DNA from: Aromatoleum sp. | GTDB taxonomy: Bacteria; Pseudomonadota; Gammaproteobacteria; Burkholderiales; Casimicrobiaceae | Assembly (NCBI GenBank): GCA_010365205.1 | Contig: JAAFGU010000078.1 | Coordinates: forward strand, 1-9,469 | Reading direction: 5' to 3' | Length of the DNA stretch: 9,469 nucleotides | Shown here: one piece after another, positions 7,033 through 9,469 of the stretch | How positions within the stretch are numbered: position 1 is the stretch's first letter | How the letters are laid out: the number at the start of each line of letters is the position of its first letter | Made by a program: the position numbers and the translations under genes | The notes under the pieces: generated by a model | What the model was told of the DNA's origin: nothing | Database searches by the model: none | What the model saw: the letters and a program-made list of their open reading frames with translations, nothing else

Positions 7033-7060
7033 AGTATAGCCCAGCTTTCGGCAAGCGCAA
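7033..7060 (-). promoter_or_regulatory. Sigma70-like promoter for the symporter operon
   Basis: Read on the minus strand, TTGCGC (7060 to 7055) and TATACT (7038 to 7033) are 16 bases apart. The -10 box differs from consensus at one position and the -35 resembles the TTGCGT of the acs promoter. Transcription would begin near 7026, leaving a leader of about 118 bases before the small-subunit ATG at 6908. It separates the symporter pair from the TPR gene upstream on the same strand. Confidence 0.55.
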
Positions 7061-7069
7061 CCTGCCGGT

Positions 7070-7094
7070 CGGCGGCCCGCGGCGCGTGCCGCCG
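7070..7094 (-). other. GC-rich hairpin after the TPR gene
   Basis: CGGCGGC (7070-7076) and GCCGCCG (7088-7094) form a perfect 7-bp stem with an 11-base GC-rich loop, 43 bases after the TPR stop codon and just before the symporter promoter. It would be stable in RNA but lacks a T-run, so it is at most a weak or factor-assisted end for the upstream transcript. Confidence 0.3.
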
Positions 7095-7137
7095 TGATCC
7101 GACCCACCGATTCGCCTGGTGCGGCGCGGGACCTCGC

Positions 7138-7731
7138 TCAGTCCAGGGTCGCCGCCTTCAGCCCAGTCTCGCGCGCGAGCTGCCGGGCGACGTCGGGCTC
7201 GAAGCGGGCCAGGTGGTCGAGAATATGTTGCGCTTCGTCGGCCCGGCCGAGCTCGTGCTGCACGCGCCCAAGCAGATACCAGCCGTACGGGCTCATCGGT
7301 TGCAGCTCCGTGTTGCGTTTGAGGGGGGCGATCGCTTCCTTCTTGCGGTGGGTCGAGATCAGCGACAGCGCGAGGCCATACAGCGCCCGATCGTGGTCGG
7401 GATTGAGCGTCAGCGCCTTATGGAACGCCGCGATCGCAGCGTCGTGGTCATTCAGCTCCTGCAGCAGGAACCCCCGATCGAACTGCGGCTCGGCGTCGCG
7501 TGGCTTCAGTGCAGCCACCCGGTCGAACATCGCGAGCGCGTCCCGCTTGCGCCCCTGCTGTGCGCATTGGAATCCGATCGATGCAAGTGCAAGGGAATCT
7601 CCCGGATCCTGCTCGAGCATCCTGCGGTAGAAATCGATGGCGACGTCACGTCGCCTGAAGAGCACGCACCAGGCGGCCGCGTGGTTCCAGTACCAGCGCC
7701 GCAACCGGTCCGTCAGCGCGATTGCAGGCAT
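7138..7731 (-). CDS. Tetratricopeptide-repeat protein
   Basis: A 197-residue protein made almost entirely of TPR-type helical pairs. Repeats lie at about 45-78 (DSLALASIGFQCAQQGRKRD), 80-112 (ending in AFHKALTLNP), 113-146 (DRALYGLALSLISTHRKKEA) and 147-180 (GWYLLGRVQHELGRADEA). A shorter helical stretch at 11-44 is rich in aromatic residues. TPRs usually form a scaffold for protein binding; there is no catalytic domain. No signal peptide or clear membrane segment is visible, so it is probably cytosolic or bound to the inner face of the membrane. Its start overlaps the end of the upstream membrane-protein gene by 19 bases and has only a weak ribosome site, so it is probably translated by coupling. 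Its specific role is unknown. Confidence 0.85.
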   Translation of the reverse strand: MPAIALTDRLRRWYWNHAAAWCVLFRRRDVAIDFYRRMLEQDPGDSLALASIGFQCAQQGRKRDALAMFDRVAALKPRDAEPQFDRGFLLQELNDHDAAIAAFHKALTLNPDHDRALYGLALSLISTHRKKEAIAPLKRNTELQPMSPYGWYLLGRVQHELGRADEAQHILDHLARFEPDVARQLARETGLKAATLD

Positions 7732-8051
7732 TGGGCGACATCCAGCCCGTGCCGGGCGCAGGTAGCTGCGATTTCCAGCATGACCCAGCAGTACGCGACC
7801 AGCAGCAGTGCAAAGGCGACGACCGGGAGGTGCCGGTCGGGAATGAAGCGGGGTGCGATCCAGCGGCAGGGTTTCACCACCGGCGACGCAATGAGCCGGA
7901 AAAGCCGGTAGATGAAATTCTGCTCCGGCGGCTGGCCCATCATCCGGGCCAAGACATGAGTGGCCCCCTGACCTACCAGCGCGAACAGCGGGATGGCCAT
8001 GAGGAGCTGGACGAGCCGCAGCCAGAAGAGCGTCGATTGAAGATCGTTCAC
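7713..8051 (-). CDS. Small inner-membrane protein, possibly YggT-like
   Basis: A 112-residue protein with two strong hydrophobic segments (about 10-36 and 74-97). Between them is an amphipathic stretch, FRLIASPVVKPCRWIAPRFI (51-70), followed by a polar PDRH turn. The order (helix, then a P-V-x-x-P-x-R-x-x-P pattern, then helix) recalls half of a YggT protein, but the match is loose and the family call tentative. I place the start at GTG 8051. The ribosome site there is poor (a GGA about 12 bases upstream) and the in-frame ATG at residue 18 has none better. A weak -10-like TAAACT lies upstream on the same strand (8112 to 8107) without a good -35. The gene overlaps the TPR gene by 19 bases, suggesting that the two products work together. 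Function unknown. Confidence 0.75.
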   Translation of the reverse strand: MNDLQSTLFWLRLVQLLMAIPLFALVGQGATHVLARMMGQPPEQNFIYRLFRLIASPVVKPCRWIAPRFIPDRHLPVVAFALLLVAYCWVMLEIAATCARHGLDVAQCLQSR

Positions 8052-8162
8052 CGAAGGATGTCCAGGGAGCGGAGCGGCAGGGAGGCGAGGCGGTGCAACG
8101 CCGCGCAGTTTACCGAATTTGGAGGGCGACCGGGGGCGGGCCGCCGGACGAGGATGGCGGTG

Positions 8163-8735
8163 TCAGATCAGTCCGATCGCGCTCGCTGCGGCGCCCGCGA
8201 GAACCGATGCGAACGTGAGGAGCACGATCGAAATGCCGATGAACTCGGTCTGGGATCCTGCCGGCACGCGCAGCACGCGGCGCACGCCCAGCCACAACAG
8301 GAACAGCGTGTGGCACAAGCCCACGAGCCCGACGATCGCCATCACCGGAATCAGCATGGTCGCGCCGGCAAGCATCACGGGGACCGCCCCGAACGTCGCG
8401 ACCTTGAGCGACGCAAGGTAACCGCGTGCGCTGCCGAACATCGGCGCCAGCAGGGCAAAGATTGCGGCGAGGGCGAGAATGGAGCCGACGATGCCGAAAT
8501 ACGTCGCTGCGCCGGCCGCTAAGATTTGCTCGGAGGGCACGAGGTAGCCATGCACCGGGTCCCAATTGCGGTCGAACAGCTTCATCCCGGTCATCGTCGC
8601 GATCGGCGCGAGCAGCGCCAGCGGCAGGATGTAGCGGCGCAGCAGCTCGTCGACGGATGTCTTTTCCTCGGCAATCAGATCCCATTCCGCCTGCGGGCGG
8701 AAGACCAGATACACGATGCGGCGCAATGATTCCAT
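8163..8735 (-). CDS. Yip1-family membrane protein
   Basis: A 190-residue polytopic protein. A short amphipathic N-terminus (MESLRRIVYLVFRPQAEWDL) leads to the acidic stretch IAEEKTSVDELLRRY, then about five hydrophobic segments at roughly 36-52, 72-98, 112-134, 135-152 and 164-189. The opening 'RP..EWD.I..E......L...YI.PLALL' is typical of bacterial Yip1-domain (PF04893) proteins, whose function in bacteria is largely unknown. The ATG at 8735 is chosen because the longer upstream frame is arginine/proline-rich with no homology signal, and an AGGGA ribosome-like site precedes it by 10 bases. TATACT (8755 to 8750) lies close upstream but lacks a -35. The 203 bases between this gene and the exonuclease hold no other gene or clear terminator that I can see. 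Confidence 0.85.
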   Translation of the reverse strand: MESLRRIVYLVFRPQAEWDLIAEEKTSVDELLRRYILPLALLAPIATMTGMKLFDRNWDPVHGYLVPSEQILAAGAATYFGIVGSILALAAIFALLAPMFGSARGYLASLKVATFGAVPVMLAGATMLIPVMAIVGLVGLCHTLFLLWLGVRRVLRVPAGSQTEFIGISIVLLTFASVLAGAAASAIGLI

Positions 8736-8938
8736 GGGGCCCGGGTCCCTGACAGTATAGCGATGGCCGCTCGCCCGACGATCCGGTGCCTCGCCGCGCC
8801 TTCTCCGGTGACCGGCCGCACGCGTCGAACGTTTTCCGGGCCGGATTGCCCGAGGGCGTGGCACGGGCGCACGGCTGCCTGGACACGATGGCGATGGGTC
8901 GCTCCGGGGCATCGATGGGGCGCGAACGGCCGGAATCG

Positions 8939-9469
8939 CTAGTCGGCGTTGCCCAACCATTTCTGCTGGCGCGCGGTCCGCACCAGCGCCTCGAAGCCGA
9001 TTCGGCCCTGTTTCGCGGCGAGGGCGCGCAGCCGCAGCAGGAGTTCGGCGGTGGCGAGCGCGTCGGACGCCGCGTTGTGGCGGACCGTACATTCGATGCC
9101 AAACGCCGCGAGCCAGTCGTCGAGGCTGCGACCACCGTAGCGGCAGGCCTGAGGTACCAGCGCCCCGGCGAGCGATGCGAGGTCGAGCCACTGCCGGTCG
9201 TCGGCAGGGAGTCCCGCGCGGACCAACGCGACGCGCAGCACGGCGCGATCGAAATCGGTATGGAAGCCCACGCGAGGTGCATCGGCCGCCCATTCGTGGA
9301 ACGCGGCCAGCGCGTCTTGCGCGGGCATCCCTGCCGTCTGCGCGCCGTGACCGATTCCATGAACAACGATGTTGGCGGCATCGCCGGACGGGTCGCTTTT
9401 CAGCACGATCTCGAAACTGTCTTCGAGCAGGATCCCGCCGTCGTCCACCGCGACCGCGCCGATCGCCAG
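8939..9469 (-). CDS. DnaQ-like 3'-5' exonuclease, 5' end beyond the window
   Basis: The visible part is 176 codons, ending at TAG 8939-8941. It is open to the right edge, reading LAIGAVAVDDGGILLEDSFE, which is the usual second strand of the epsilon/DnaQ fold. The first exonuclease motif (D-x-E, expected some 15-20 residues earlier) and the start codon are therefore off the window; the in-frame GTG at 9448 is internal. Exo II is GFHTDFDRAVL (68-78 of the visible part, D74). Exo III is RHNAASDALATAEL with H131 and D136 five residues apart, as in the DEDDh class. It should remove nucleotides from 3' ends of DNA or RNA in the cytoplasm using two metal ions. It lacks any polymerase III-binding tail I can recognise, so it is a stand-alone nuclease more likely than the replicative epsilon subunit. 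Homologues are, as I recall, often encoded near VC_2705-type symporters. Confidence 0.88.
   Translation of the reverse strand: MAIGAVAVDDGGILLEDSFEIVLKSDPSGDAANIVVHGIGHGAQTAGMPAQDALAAFHEWAADAPRVGFHTDFDRAVLRVALVRAGLPADDRQWLDLASLAGALVPQACRYGGRSLDDWLAAFGIECTVRHNAASDALATAELLLRLRALAAKQGRIGFEALVRTARQQKWLGNAD

Noticed and set aside
7070..7094. The GC hairpin as an intrinsic terminator
   Set aside because: No T-run follows the stem on either strand. It is kept only as a structural feature.
8163..9381. Long minus-strand frames (376 and 423 codons) joining the Yip1 and exonuclease regions
   Set aside because: Only the last 190 codons of the 376-codon frame look like protein (Yip1). The rest is an out-of-frame reading of the exonuclease and the spacer; the 423-codon frame is a shadow throughout.

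Overview
This window looks like chromosomal DNA from a high-GC proteobacterium, most likely a betaproteobacterium. The main reasons are the one-chain class I fumarase, whose N-terminus and overall pattern I recognise from betaproteobacterial homologues, and the two-subunit (VC_2705-type) sodium:solute symporter. The taxonomic call is an inference from protein resemblance. I see no insertion sequence, phage gene, tRNA, rRNA, CRISPR array or attachment site. The region reads as core metabolism plus a few uncharacterised envelope genes.

Layout from left to right. A class I fumarate hydratase gene lies on the minus strand (29-1543). It is divergent from acs, which encodes AMP-forming acetyl-CoA synthetase on the plus strand (1950-3929). 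Their shared 406-base intergenic region holds a good sigma70-like promoter for acs, a perfect 12-bp palindrome overlapping that promoter's -10 box, and a perfect 9-bp hairpin in the presumed acs leader. After acs comes a small plus-strand gene that appears broken by an 8-bp tandem duplication (4089-4375), then a strong bidirectional terminator (4461-4486). Everything further right is on the minus strand: a symporter small/large subunit pair (6645-6908 and 4510-6645, joined by a TAATG stop/start overlap) with its own promoter; a TPR protein overlapping a small membrane protein; a Yip1-like membrane protein; and a DEDDh 3'-5' exonuclease that runs off the right edge.

How the genes fit together. 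The symporter probably brings in acetate or a similar short-chain acid. Acs activates acetate to acetyl-CoA, and fumarase runs the TCA/glyoxylate step that follows, so the left two thirds read as an acetate-use locus. The regulatory regions of acs and of the symporter operon share an 11-mer differing at one base (TTATGT[C/G]TTAT), which suggests a common transcription factor. From memory, a DnaQ-like exonuclease is often found near this symporter type, commonly with a DUF294/CBS-domain gene between them; that gene is not in this window.

I did not find a convincing new multi-gene system. The most useful leads are the shared acs/symporter motif, an EF-hand-like calcium-binding loop inside the symporter, the frameshifted small gene, and the hairpin in the acs leader.
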